Shown here: positions 14,736 to 24,155 of the stretch, in pieces
Position numbering within the stretch: position 1 is the first letter of the stretch
Layout of the letters: every line of letters begins with the position of its first letter
Assembly: GCA_013140635.1 (NCBI GenBank)
Contig: JABFSM010000341.1
Location: forward strand, 1-36,022
Length of the DNA stretch: 36,022 bases
Direction: 5' to 3'
Source of the DNA: Gemmatimonadales bacterium
Lineage (GTDB): Bacteria > Gemmatimonadota > Gemmatimonadetes > Gemmatimonadales > GWC2-71-9
Program-made: the position numbers and the translations under genes
Notes under the pieces: model-generated
Seen by the model: the letters and a program-made list of their open reading frames with translations, nothing else
What the model was told of the DNA's origin: nothing
Database searches by the model: none

Positions 14736-15833
14736 ATGCGCCCAATTGCCGTTGCGCTGTTGTTGGCGGTCGCCTGCTGCCGCGGAGCGAGTAGTCCTAC
14801 GGTGCTCGCCGATTGGGAAGTCGACCCGCAGCCAATTCTCGATATCTCCGGGACCAACCAGTCGGGTCACCCCGTATTCGGTGACCCGATAGGCGCGACT
14901 CGGCTCTCGAATGGCATGATTGTCGTCGCTGACCGCTCCGAATCGGTCATATTGCTCTTTGATTCCTCCGGAACGGTCATCCGTTCCATTGGACGGAAAG
15001 GGAGCGGACCAGGCGAATTCGAGGATATGCTCTGGCTGCGCCGGTGCACGCTCGATTCAGTGTTCGTAATGGACCGCCTGCTGCGCCTGACGGTCATATC
15101 ACCCAATGGCGCAATCGTTCGTCAAGGCGCGTTCCCAATCCCGCTCCACGACGACCGGCTGGCCTGCTCGAAGAGCGGCACCTTCGCCGCCATCACGAAT
15201 GTGCGAGGGGGCGACCAGGTCGACGTGAAGACGTGGACCTTTTCGCAGGCCCGGGGGGCCGTGGCGGTGGCGCAAGGAGGCGGCCCGTTCCGGCCGGTGG
15301 TTGACGACATCCCGGTTCGAGTGCGCCGGCCTCTTGGACAGACCACGACCCTGGCGGTATCCTCCGATCACTTGTTCGTAGGCACCAAGGACTCCGCCTC
15401 GGTGGATCGTTACACTCTCGGCGGACAACATGTTGGGCGGCTTCCGGTCGATGTCGCGCTCCGCAAGACAACTGCGCGGGAGTACGATCTGGCGGTCGAA
15501 GCGCAGCTTGCCTTCCATGAGTCGAGCGCGGTGGAGCGGCGGGAGCACAAGCCGCTTCTCGCGCGAATCCCCCCACCCGAATTCCTCCCCCTCTACGAGG
15601 AACTGTTCGTCGACGCCTTGGATAGTGCCTGGGTCGTCGTATCCTCACTTGGAGATCCTGCCACTCGGCTCCAGCCGCTCTTCGAAGGAGTGTCGCCAAG
15701 GCCCGTAGTGACGTTGCCGCGGGCGGTCCGGGTGTTCGAGATCGGCGCCGACTACATACTCGGGCGTTATGAGGACGATGAGGGCGAAGCACATGTCGTG
15801 TTGTACCGGATGAAGCGGCCCACTGGAAGGTAG
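14736..15833 (+). CDS. Six-bladed beta-propeller lipoprotein
   Basis: With the start at ATG 14736 this is 365 residues with a lipoprotein signal (MRPIAVALLLAVAC, with a second Cys at 15). Propeller strands of the form NGMIVVADRSESVILLFDSS and then TVIRSIGRKGSGPGEFEDM are the same style as the protein at 2558-3610. The GxGPGEF motif recurs in this family. There is no CxxC pair, unlike the other copy. The frame is open further upstream inside atpH, but that part is shadow. Function is unknown; it is likely a periplasmic or surface binding protein. It follows atpH by 34 bases. Confidence 0.75.
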   Translation: MRPIAVALLLAVACCRGASSPTVLADWEVDPQPILDISGTNQSGHPVFGDPIGATRLSNGMIVVADRSESVILLFDSSGTVIRSIGRKGSGPGEFEDMLWLRRCTLDSVFVMDRLLRLTVISPNGAIVRQGAFPIPLHDDRLACSKSGTFAAITNVRGGDQVDVKTWTFSQARGAVAVAQGGGPFRPVVDDIPVRVRRPLGQTTTLAVSSDHLFVGTKDSASVDRYTLGGQHVGRLPVDVALRKTTAREYDLAVEAQLAFHESSAVERREHKPLLARIPPPEFLPLYEELFVDALDSAWVVVSSLGDPATRLQPLFEGVSPRPVVTLPRAVRVFEIGADYILGRYEDDEGEAHVVLYRMKRPTGR

Positions 15834-15940
15834 GTCGCCTTGGCTGCCGTGGGCCGAGTAGTCACCCCCCGCCCGCCACGCTATGTTCCAGCGCCGCCCC
15901 GAGTCACGGTACCCACGCCTTTCCGGACCTCCGACGACCG

Positions 15941-18913
15941 ATGATCGCACCCGCACTCCTGCTCAGCCTGGCGCTGCAAGGGCCAACCGCCGGGGCGCCG
16001 CTCTACTGGCAACAGCGCCTCGAGTACGACATCACCGCCACCCTCGATGAACCGAGGGGAACGCTAGGCGGTACCCAGCGGGTGCTCTATCACAACAATT
16101 CCCCCGACACCCTCCGTACCGTCTCGTTCCATCTCTACCTCAATGCCTTCCGCCCCGGCTCCCGTTGGGCCGCCGCCGATAGCGCCGAGAAGCGGCGCCG
16201 CTTCAACGACCTCAAGGACCCCGACTACGCCTTCAACCACGTCCGCGATGTGACGATTGACGGGCGGGCGGTCGAAGCGATCTACCCCTTCGCCCCCGAT
16301 AGCACGATCGTGCGCTTTACCCTCCCGCGAGCCGTCGCGCCGGGAGAGCAATTCACCGTATCGATGGGCTGGGACGCCCGCCCCTCGACCCTGCCCAGAC
16401 GGCAGGGCCGCCGCGGGCGTGCCTACGACTTCGCGCAGTGGTATCCCCGCGTCGTGGCGTACGATCGCTTCGGATGGGCGGAGCAGCCCCTCTATCCCGC
16501 CGGCGAGTTCTACGGCGATTTCGGTGACTTCCGGGTGTTGCTCGACGTCCCGGACGACCAAGTGATCGGCGCCACCGGCGTTCCCGTCTGCGGCGACCCC
16601 GGCTGGGAGCGGGTCAACCGCGTCCCGGCCCGCCCGGTGGACTACCGCCGAGATGCGTACGGTGCCCCCCGTTGCGACGCCATCGAGCCCGCGGCGGCGG
16701 GGCGGAAGCGGATGCTCTGGGAGGCCAAGGATGTGCACCACTTCGCGATGTCGCTGAACGCCGCCTATCGGTACGAGGGGGGGCGCTACGGCGGCGTCTC
16801 GGTGCATGTGCTCTACCAGCCCGGCGACGACCGAACCTGGGGCGGCGGCGTGGCGGTGCGGAACACCGAGACGGCGCTCCGGTGGCTCGACGAGCTCTTC
16901 GGGCCCTTCCCCTGGCCCCAGATCACCAACGTTCACCGCATCGAAGGAGGCGGCACCGAGTTTCCCATGATGGTGCACGACGGTTCCGCGGGGCTCGGCC
17001 TCATTCTCCACGAGGTGGGACACAACTACTTGATGGGCATTCTCGCGAATAACGAATGGAAGGAAGGATTCCTCGACGAGGGGTTCACCAGTTTCCAGAC
17101 CACCTGGTACCAGGAGACGCAGGGCAACCGAACCGGCTACCCGCAAAACGAGCGGACCTTGGTTCTCTCGGATCTGGACGGCTGGTCGGAGCCGACCAGC
17201 TTCGTGAGCGACAAGTACAACGATTTCTCCACCTACAACCGCATGATCTACAACCGGGGAGAACTCTTCTACCACCAGCTCCGCACCATCGTCGGCGATT
17301 CGACGATGCGGCAAATACTCCGCACCTACTATCAGCGCTGGAAGCTCAAGCACGTAGACGAGCATGCGTTCCGCGCCGTGGCCGAAGAGGTATCGAAGCG
17401 CGACCTCTCCACTTTCTTCGCGCAGTTCCTTCACACCACCGTCCTCTACGACTACCGCGTCGGCAAAGTGAAATCGACGCAGAATGGGACCGGCGGCTGG
17501 ACGACGCGGGTGGAGGTGATTCGCGAGGCGCCGGGGCAATTCCCCGTCGACCTCGTCGTTCGGTCGAGATCGGACTCGGCCATAACGCGAGTCGAGGGAA
17601 TCGCCGAACGGGAGTGGGTCGAAGTGACCACCCAGGCGCGGCCCCGCGAGGTGGAGCTCGACCCCCATACCCGCGCCCACGATTGGAACATGCTCAACAA
17701 TCGGAAAGGGCGGGGGCTCTTGGGCTTCGGCGACAAGCCCAGAACCGAGGTCTATCTCGACAAGTTCTTCTCGCAACCGACTCGTCGGGACCGAAGGAGC
17801 GTCGGCCTGGCGCCGACGATCTGGTACAACGAGGCCGGCGGCGTCACCATCGGCGGTCGGGCCCGAACCGATTACCTCGGCCGGTTCGAGCAGAATACGA
17901 TGTACTACAGTGTGGGCACACGGAAGGCGCGCTCGGCGGACGGGAACCTCGAGCGTGTCAGTCTCTTTGCGCGTTTCAGGAATCCGACGGCGCTCTACCG
18001 CCCCCGAACCACCCAGACCTTCGATCTCTATTTCACCGAAGGGCGGGCCGGCGTTGCCATGAGCGCGGAGCGGCAGACCAACCAGCACAGGTCCTTCGGG
18101 CCGACGAGTTTCGGCGGGGGCTCGCTCCGGTGGCTCACCACCACCGACACCGACTTTCTCGATCCCGCCCTCTGGGAGAACGGGGGCACCGTCGAGGGGA
18201 GCTTCTGGTACCGTTCCTCCGAGCGCCGCGGACCATGGACCGTGTCCGGAAAGGTGACGTTGGGCGGGGGCCTCGAGTATCGCGATGCCGGCGTCGGGGT
18301 GGAGACCGATCACGCTTACGATGCCCAAGGCTTCTTCCGCGGGATGGCCGAAGCGACGGCGCGCCGGAATCTGGGCGCCAAGGCGAGCATGGCCATCCGG
18401 CTATTCGGCGGCATCGCCAAGGCCGACCGCGGTCCCATACGGCAACGCCGAATCTTCCTGGCCGGTGCCGATCCGTACGAGCGGTTCGGCAACCCGTTCC
18501 TGCAGTCGCGGGGCTCTCTCCTGGCGGGCGCCGACGTGCACTACCATTCTCCAGGTGGGGCGGGGGTCCGGGGGCTCGCGGCCGGAGCGGTCGCGACTCA
18601 GGTCGTGTCGGTCAACGCCGAGCTCGACCGCAGCGTACTCTTGCGGAGTCGTGCCCGGCTCTTCAACGATATTCGAGTGGCTCTCTTTGGTGACGCCGCA
18701 TACGGAAATGGTGACATTCCGAGGGATGGCAAGGGATCGGCGTTCGTGGCCGATGCCGGCGCCGGCGTTCGGATCGGGCACCGTGTCGGGCAAACGACCT
18801 TCGTCACCCGATTCGATTTTCCGATCTTCGTTTCCCGTCCGAGGCTTGCGGTCAACGAAACCGAAAGCTCGGCGCGCTTCCGTTGGGTTGTGAGCTTTAG
18901 TCCGGCCTTCTAG
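15941..18913 (+). CDS. M1-family metallopeptidase with a C-terminal beta-barrel-like region
   Basis: This 990-residue protein has an N-terminal signal (about residues 1-18). The gluzincin motif is exact: H357-E-V-G-H361, then 18 residues, then E380 (EGFLDEGF). The exopeptidase block reads GGTEFPM instead of GAMEN, as in other M1-like proteins of this kind. After about residue 600 the sequence turns into alternating strands with many aromatic and Gly residues (YLDKFFSQPTRRDRRSVGLA, TQTFDLYFTEGRAGVAMS) and ends FSPAF, with a terminal Phe. This resembles an outer-membrane barrel of the surface-antigen type. The peptidase would then be held at the outer membrane. It is followed after 28 bases by an S9 peptidase gene. 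Confidence 0.85.
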   Translation: MIAPALLLSLALQGPTAGAPLYWQQRLEYDITATLDEPRGTLGGTQRVLYHNNSPDTLRTVSFHLYLNAFRPGSRWAAADSAEKRRRFNDLKDPDYAFNHVRDVTIDGRAVEAIYPFAPDSTIVRFTLPRAVAPGEQFTVSMGWDARPSTLPRRQGRRGRAYDFAQWYPRVVAYDRFGWAEQPLYPAGEFYGDFGDFRVLLDVPDDQVIGATGVPVCGDPGWERVNRVPARPVDYRRDAYGAPRCDAIEPAAAGRKRMLWEAKDVHHFAMSLNAAYRYEGGRYGGVSVHVLYQPGDDRTWGGGVAVRNTETALRWLDELFGPFPWPQITNVHRIEGGGTEFPMMVHDGSAGLGLILHEVGHNYLMGILANNEWKEGFLDEGFTSFQTTWYQETQGNRTGYPQNERTLVLSDLDGWSEPTSFVSDKYNDFSTYNRMIYNRGELFYHQLRTIVGDSTMRQILRTYYQRWKLKHVDEHAFRAVAEEVSKRDLSTFFAQFLHTTVLYDYRVGKVKSTQNGTGGWTTRVEVIREAPGQFPVDLVVRSRSDSAITRVEGIAEREWVEVTTQARPREVELDPHTRAHDWNMLNNRKGRGLLGFGDKPRTEVYLDKFFSQPTRRDRRSVGLAPTIWYNEAGGVTIGGRARTDYLGRFEQNTMYYSVGTRKARSADGNLERVSLFARFRNPTALYRPRTTQTFDLYFTEGRAGVAMSAERQTNQHRSFGPTSFGGGSLRWLTTTDTDFLDPALWENGGTVEGSFWYRSSERRGPWTVSGKVTLGGGLEYRDAGVGVETDHAYDAQGFFRGMAEATARRNLGAKASMAIRLFGGIAKADRGPIRQRRIFLAGADPYERFGNPFLQSRGSLLAGADVHYHSPGGAGVRGLAAGAVATQVVSVNAELDRSVLLRSRARLFNDIRVALFGDAAYGNGDIPRDGKGSAFVADAGAGVRIGHRVGQTTFVTRFDFPIFVSRPRLAVNETESSARFRWVVSFSPAF

Positions 18914-18941
18914 CCCTCGAACCAGACGAGGAGTCCTCTCC

Positions 18942-21101
18942 ATGAAACGTCTCTTTGCACTCGCCGCGGTGCTCGTGGGGCAAGCCGCCCCCCTCTTGGC
19001 GCAGAGCCGCGCCTTCACCCCGGCCGATTGGTATCGCGTTACCACGGTGGCCGCGCCGGCGGTGTCGCCGGACGGCAAGCAGGTGGCCTTTACGGTGACC
19101 ACGGTGGTGGCCGCCGACAACCGCCGCCACTCCGAAATCTGGACGGCGCCGACGGCGGGAGGAGCTCCGACTCGGCTGACCTCCCCCGGGACGGAAAGCA
19201 CCAACCCGCGCTGGTCGCCCGACGGGAAGTTGCTCCTCTTCGCGTCGACCCGGCCCGGCGGCCGAGGCCGGACCTGGGCGCTGCGGATGGATCAACCGGG
19301 CGGTGAGGCGTTCGAAGTCGACAGCATTCCGAACGGTTCCGTTCCGAAGGATGGACGGTTCGTGGTCTACACCGAAACCGACACCTCGCGGGCCGCCCGC
19401 GACACGACGCGCCGAGATCCCTTTGCGCGGATGCAGCCGATCGCCAGGCCGCCGTTCGGCGCGATCACCTTTCCGGTCGACCCGGCCCGCTTCGATGGGC
19501 GCCATATCACCGAAATGCAGTACAAGGCTAACGGCCAGGGTTTCCTTCCGGGGCCCCGTGAGGCGCGGGCCATCCGTCCGCAGCAGATCTGGAGCCGCAC
19601 GCTCGCGACCGGCGTGAAGAAGCAGATCACCAATACGGTCTATTCGCATCGGAACGTGACGGTATCGCCCGACGGGGAATGGATCGCCTTCACCGCGGAC
19701 CCGGCCTTTCGCAGCGACTCGGCGGTGATCTTGGAGCGCGAGGCGGTAGCCCGGCTGCCCTACGATGCCCGGCGAGACGAAGCGCCCCGGAACGATGCCG
19801 ACATCTTCGTGATTCCGGCGGCGGGCGGGTCGCCCCGGCGCATTACCACCGCTATGGGAGACGAGGGCGGCCTCGAGTGGTCGCCCGATTCCCGGACCAT
19901 TTCCTTCGTGTCGCGCCCCGAGCGCACCAGCAACGCCCGGCTCTACACCGTGCCCGCCGCCGGCGGGACGCCGGTGAACCTGGTGGGCGATTGGCAGTAC
20001 GAGCCGGGCGGCCATTGGTGGGTGTCGAATACCGTGCTGGCCATGAACGCCGAAATCGGGGGCCGCACCGCGCTGCTCAAGGTATTGGCGACCCCGGCGC
20101 CGCTCAGCGAAATGATCAGCGGGCGCCGCCGGCTCACCGGCTTTTCCACCGACGCCAATCTGAGCACCATCGCCTACGTCTCGAGCAGCATGACCAAGCC
20201 GACGGAGCTCTATCTCGCCTCTGGCGACGGCTCCGGAGAGCGCCAGGTTACCCGCTTCAACGAGAAGCTCAACGCCGACGTGGCCTGGGCCGACGCCGAC
20301 CGGTTCACCTACAAGTCGGTCGGGAACATGGAGATCGAAGGATGGCTCATGAAGCCGTACGGTTATGACGCCTCCAAGAAATACCCGGTGGTGCTGTACA
20401 TCCACGGCGGCCCCCACTCGGCGTACGGCGAAAACTGGTTCGACGAGTTCCAGAACCTGGCGGGGGCGGGGATGTTCGTGCTCTTCACCAATCCGCGCGG
20501 CTCGAGCGGCTACGGCGCGCCGTTCACCTTCTCCACCCGGGGCCGCTGGTTCGCCGAGGACTACCAGGATCTGATGCGGGCGGTGGATATCGTGGCCAAG
20601 CGCCCCGACATCGACTCGACCCGCATGGGCGTGACCGGCGGCTCCTACGGCGGCGTGATGACCGCCTGGGTCACGGCCAAGACGAATCGCTTCAAGGCGG
20701 CCCAGGCCGACCGGATGATCAGCGACTTCACCTATTGGTACGGCGCCTCGGAGGCGCAGGGCCTGACCGAGTTCGAATTCTACGGAAAGCCGTGGGAAAA
20801 TCAGGCGATGTACGATTCGCTCTCGCCGATCCGGCGGGTGACCCGGGTCAAGACGCCGACGCTCATCGTGCAGTCGGAGGAAGACCACCGCACCCCGATG
20901 GGGAATGCGGAGCTCTGGTACATGGCGCTCAAGAAACAGGGGATCCCGGTCGAGATGGTTCGGTACCCCCGCTCGACGCACGATCTCTCGCGCACCGGCG
21001 AGCCGTGGCTCTTGGTCGACCGGCTCGGCCGCCTGCGGCAGTGGTTCGGGCACTACCTCCAGGGAACGTCAGGCGGAGGCAACGTCGCCGCCGGTCGGTA
21101 A
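18942..21101 (+). CDS. Secreted S9-family prolyl oligopeptidase / acylaminoacyl peptidase
   Basis: This 719-residue protein has a signal peptide (about residues 1-21, ending LLAQ), a beta-propeller with TolB-like repeats (VSPDGKQVAFTV, WSPDGKLLLFAS, VSPDGEWIAFTA, WSPDSRTISFVS), and a C-terminal alpha/beta-hydrolase domain. The triad is S568 (GGSYGGVMTAW), D648 (SEEDHRTP) and H680 (RSTHDLS), with the HGGPH oxyanion block before it. GAGGAG gives a good ribosome site. It probably degrades peptides in the periplasm together with the M1 enzyme encoded upstream. Its 3' end faces the next gene with 18 bases between stops. Confidence 0.93.
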   Translation: MKRLFALAAVLVGQAAPLLAQSRAFTPADWYRVTTVAAPAVSPDGKQVAFTVTTVVAADNRRHSEIWTAPTAGGAPTRLTSPGTESTNPRWSPDGKLLLFASTRPGGRGRTWALRMDQPGGEAFEVDSIPNGSVPKDGRFVVYTETDTSRAARDTTRRDPFARMQPIARPPFGAITFPVDPARFDGRHITEMQYKANGQGFLPGPREARAIRPQQIWSRTLATGVKKQITNTVYSHRNVTVSPDGEWIAFTADPAFRSDSAVILEREAVARLPYDARRDEAPRNDADIFVIPAAGGSPRRITTAMGDEGGLEWSPDSRTISFVSRPERTSNARLYTVPAAGGTPVNLVGDWQYEPGGHWWVSNTVLAMNAEIGGRTALLKVLATPAPLSEMISGRRRLTGFSTDANLSTIAYVSSSMTKPTELYLASGDGSGERQVTRFNEKLNADVAWADADRFTYKSVGNMEIEGWLMKPYGYDASKKYPVVLYIHGGPHSAYGENWFDEFQNLAGAGMFVLFTNPRGSSGYGAPFTFSTRGRWFAEDYQDLMRAVDIVAKRPDIDSTRMGVTGGSYGGVMTAWVTAKTNRFKAAQADRMISDFTYWYGASEAQGLTEFEFYGKPWENQAMYDSLSPIRRVTRVKTPTLIVQSEEDHRTPMGNAELWYMALKKQGIPVEMVRYPRSTHDLSRTGEPWLLVDRLGRLRQWFGHYLQGTSGGGNVAAGR

Positions 21102-21119
21102 TCGGCACACCGGAGCCGG

Positions 21120-22835
21120 CTACGGCGCTTCGATGGGCAGCCGAAAGAGGAGTTGATCGACCCGGAGAACCAGATCGACGGCGGCGGGCCGCGGGTTGTC
21201 GAACTCGAAGGTGAGCCAGTCGGCTCGCGGTCCCTGTTCCGGTTCGATGCCTACAGCCGCCGCGTCGAGCCCCGGCACGTCGTTGGCCGCCCCCCAGCGG
21301 TCCGCGTTCCGGTGAAATCGGAACGTCCACCGCGTCGCTCCGGGCACCACGATCAAGCTGTAACGCCCCGCCGGAACCACCGATCCCGCCACCCGCATAG
21401 CGTGGGACAGCTCCACGGTGGTGGCTTCATCGGCCCCCGGGTTCCAGAGCGAGTCGAGCGGGATCGCGGTGGCCACGACGCCGCGAAGCCGTCCATACGT
21501 GACGCGGATCGTGCCCGGCCCCGCCGACTGACTGACCGAGGCGCGCGGGCTCTCCCTCCCCGGGAAGGCCGACCGCATCCGCCGCGGCACCGGGCGCCCC
21601 GCCGCGAATGCGGCGATGGCGTCGCCCAGTTCGGCGGGAGCGTCATACGACGTTAGGCCGCGAACCTCTTCGAATGGAGCGATCTGAATCGGAGCCGCGG
21701 GGTGGAGAGCGGCCAGATGCGCCCATTGGGTATGGACCGATCGGCTGGTGCGCTGGGGGGCGCCGTCGTCCGCCGAAGAGGGAATGGCCAGCACCGGCAC
21801 CCGCACTTGCGCCACCGCGCCGCGCAGGTCGGCGGTGAGCCACTCGAAGTAGTACCGCTCCAGGAACGGACGAAAGCTCAGGTGCATCCCGTACACCTTC
21901 TGCAGCCCGACCGAATCGCGCGTGTAGAACCGGACCGGATTTCTGGCGGCGATAGGCCGCCGGGCGAGGACCGCCGCCGAGTCTCCGGTGAGCGCCTCAC
22001 GGGTGAGCAGCACGGAGAGCAGGACGTCCGGGTCTTGGGCCACCGCCGCCGCCCGCTCGGCGGGCGTGGGGTTGGCCCCGATCGAAGCATCGAACAGGGC
22101 GCCGTTGAGCGACACCACGCCACCGACCAACTCCGGGTGGCGGCTCGCAACGGTAACCGCCACGTAAGTGCCGGCCGACAGGGCGCCGACGAGGATCGGG
22201 CGGGTGAGACGACGGGTCCGAATCAGCCGCTCCACCGCGGTGGCAACTCCATCGAGCCAGGCGCGGGCCCCATAGTCGGCCGCCTGCGGCAGCGGGTACG
22301 GCCGGGTGCCGCCGTATCCTGGAAGGCTGAAGGCGTAGCTCCGGAACCTTCCGGCATTGGCCTTCATGAACGGCTCGAAGATCGTCCAGTTCTTTCGGAA
22401 CTCCGGGATGAGAATGAGAGAGACCGGCCCGGTGCCGATCTCGACGACTTCGGGGAGGGTCCCGGTTGGCGTGGACGGATAACGGAAGTCCGGCCCCAAT
22501 CGATGGCCGCCGCGCCCCGCTCGTGCCGCGATGGCTCCTACGGCGGCCGAGTGGGTCGCGGAATCCCGGCCGAGGGCGCGCACCAGAGTGAAAGCGAGGG
22601 TGGTGGCCGCCTGCCGGCGGTCGCTCTCGGTGGCGGTCGTGGAGGTAAGCTGACGCGCCAGGTCGGCGATGCCGGTTCGTTCTGGTCCGGTGAGGGGCCT
22701 GGGGAACTTGAGGTATTCGGCCAGCCGGCCGATTTGCGGCTCCGGTCTGGAATCCTGCGCCTCGAGCGCCTGCCCCAGAGCCGCGACGAAGGCTGCCGCT
22801 CGGGCGGTGCGCCTGATGTATCTGCCGATCTGCAT
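21120..22835 (-). CDS. Secreted alpha/beta-hydrolase fused to DUF2911
   Basis: The start is placed at 22835, after GAGGTC, which gives 571 residues with a basic signal peptide (MQIGRYIRRTARAAAFVAAL). An alpha/beta-hydrolase domain covers about residues 105-390: YAFSLPGYGGTRPY, nucleophile elbow GALSAGTYVAV (A-x-S-x-G rather than G-x-S-x-G), and DGAPQRTSRSVHTQW. The C-terminal 150 residues match DUF2911: VTYGRLRG, WNPGADEATTVELS, VPAGRYSLIVVPG, WTFRFHRNADRWGA. DUF2911 is usually a stand-alone secreted domain of unknown function. It is divergent from the cupin operon. Confidence 0.85.
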   Translation of the reverse strand: MQIGRYIRRTARAAAFVAALGQALEAQDSRPEPQIGRLAEYLKFPRPLTGPERTGIADLARQLTSTTATESDRRQAATTLAFTLVRALGRDSATHSAAVGAIAARAGRGGHRLGPDFRYPSTPTGTLPEVVEIGTGPVSLILIPEFRKNWTIFEPFMKANAGRFRSYAFSLPGYGGTRPYPLPQAADYGARAWLDGVATAVERLIRTRRLTRPILVGALSAGTYVAVTVASRHPELVGGVVSLNGALFDASIGANPTPAERAAAVAQDPDVLLSVLLTREALTGDSAAVLARRPIAARNPVRFYTRDSVGLQKVYGMHLSFRPFLERYYFEWLTADLRGAVAQVRVPVLAIPSSADDGAPQRTSRSVHTQWAHLAALHPAAPIQIAPFEEVRGLTSYDAPAELGDAIAAFAAGRPVPRRMRSAFPGRESPRASVSQSAGPGTIRVTYGRLRGVVATAIPLDSLWNPGADEATTVELSHAMRVAGSVVPAGRYSLIVVPGATRWTFRFHRNADRWGAANDVPGLDAAAVGIEPEQGPRADWLTFEFDNPRPAAVDLVLRVDQLLFRLPIEAP

Positions 22836-22982
22836 GGTGACCTCGCGCTGGGCGTGGCGGTTCTTCACGGGGGATGAGTGACCCCGGCGCGCCCGATGGT
22901 TGCATGATCGTCGGGAAATGCTGTACCGAAGGGCCGCGCCGACGCGTTAGATTTGCCGGATGCTCCTTTCTCGGACCATTTC

Positions 22983-23354
22983 ATGAGCCAACGGGTGACG
23001 CACTACCGCTGGAACGATCTCCCCCGCGAACGGGTGACCGATTCGCTCGACCGCCGCCTCATCACCGGTGACCGGATGATGATCGCGCACGTCTATCTCA
23101 AGAAGGGGTGCGTCGTCGCCAAGCACCAGCACGAGAACGAGCAGCTGACCTACATCCTCGAGGGGGCGCTCCGTTTCTGGATCGGAGAGGATCAACAGGA
23201 GACGCTGGTCGTCGCCGCTGGGGAGGTGCTTCACATTCCCGGCAACGTGCCCCATAAGGCCGAAGCACTCGAAGACACGCTGGATGTGGACGTCTTCTCG
23301 CCGCCGCGGCAGGATTGGCTCGACAAGACCGACGCGTATCTGCGGGAGAAGTAG
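22983..23354 (+). CDS. Small cupin-domain protein
   Basis: With the start at ATG 22983 this is a 123-residue single cupin: motif 1 KHQHENEQLTYILEGALRFW (His, His and Glu metal ligands) and motif 2 GEVLHIPGNVPHKAEA (final His). A metal-dependent enzyme or sensor of the RmlC-like superfamily is likely; the substrate is unknown. No Shine-Dalgarno is present; TAGATT lies at 22948-22953. It leads a tightly packed plus-strand gene set and ends 2 bases before the SDR start. Confidence 0.85.
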   Translation: MSQRVTHYRWNDLPRERVTDSLDRRLITGDRMMIAHVYLKKGCVVAKHQHENEQLTYILEGALRFWIGEDQQETLVVAAGEVLHIPGNVPHKAEALEDTLDVDVFSPPRQDWLDKTDAYLREK

Positions 23355-23356
23355 GC

Positions 23357-24148
23357 GTGGATCTTGGGCTCAAAGGGCGGGTCGCTCTGGTGGCGGCCTC
23401 GAGCAAGGGGCTCGGCCGCGCCATTGCGGAAGAGCTGGCGGCGGAGGGGGCCTCGCTCGTTTTGTGCGCCCGCGGCGAGCCGGCCCTCAGCGCCACCGCG
23501 GCCGAGATTGCCGGGCAATACGGCACCGAGATTCTTGCTCTGCCGGCCGATGTCGGCGTGCCGGGCGAGGCGGCGCGGGTCGTTCGGCAGGGAATCGCGC
23601 GCTTCGGCCGAATCGACATCTTAGTGACCAACAGCGGCGGTCCTCCCGCCGGGAAGTTCGAGGCGCTGACGCCGGAAATGTGGGCCCAAGCCGAATCGCT
23701 GGTGCTCGGCAGCGTCGTGGAATTCTGCCGAGCCGCGCTGCCCGGCATGAAGGAACGCGGCTGGGGCCGCATCCTCAACATCGCCTCGATTGCGGCCAAA
23801 CAGCCGGTCGACAATTTGATGCTCTCGAACTCGATCCGGGCCGCGGTGCTCGGGTTCGCGCGCACTCTCGCGAACGAGGTGGCCAAGACGGGGGTGACGG
23901 TCAACAACCTGCTCCCCGGGTTCACCCGCACCGAGCGGATGGTCGAACTTTCCGAGGTGGCGGCGGCGCGGGACGGGGTTACCCCCGAGCAGGCGCTCGC
24001 GCGCTACGCGGCCGACATTCCGATGGGCCGGCTCGCCGAGCCGCGAGAGTTCTCCGCCCTGGCGGTCTTTCTTGCCTCCGAACGGGCGTCGTATATCACA
24101 GGCCAATCGTGGGCGGTCGACGGCGGCTGGATTCGGGGGTTGCTGTGA
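23357..24148 (+). CDS. SDR-family oxidoreductase lacking the usual Tyr and Lys
   Basis: The GTG start at 23357 gives 263 residues. The cofactor motif is ASSKGLGRAIA (residues 14-24), TNSGGPPAGKFEAL stands in for NNAG, and Ser144 lies in NIASIAAKQP. The positions for YxxxK (157 and 161, by the S-x12-Y-x3-K spacing) are Ser and Arg in MLSNSIRAAV. I know this as a recurring SDR subgroup with GGPP and a SN(S/T)xR block, so the change is probably not decay, and the chemistry may differ from normal ketoreductases. The C-terminus (ITGQSWAVDGGW) is standard. Confidence 0.88.
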   Translation: MDLGLKGRVALVAASSKGLGRAIAEELAAEGASLVLCARGEPALSATAAEIAGQYGTEILALPADVGVPGEAARVVRQGIARFGRIDILVTNSGGPPAGKFEALTPEMWAQAESLVLGSVVEFCRAALPGMKERGWGRILNIASIAAKQPVDNLMLSNSIRAAVLGFARTLANEVAKTGVTVNNLLPGFTRTERMVELSEVAAARDGVTPEQALARYAADIPMGRLAEPREFSALAVFLASERASYITGQSWAVDGGWIRGLL

Positions 24149-24155
24149 GGGCGCG

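Noticed and set aside
16064-18328. Minus-strand open frame of 754 codons over the M1 gene
   Set aside because: It is antisense to a gene with exact catalytic motifs; its Val/Glu/Gly/His-rich composition is the mirror of GC-rich coding DNA.
18897-21053. Minus-strand open frame of 718 codons over the S9 gene
   Set aside because: Same reason: antisense shadow of a well-supported peptidase, with no domain or signal peptide.
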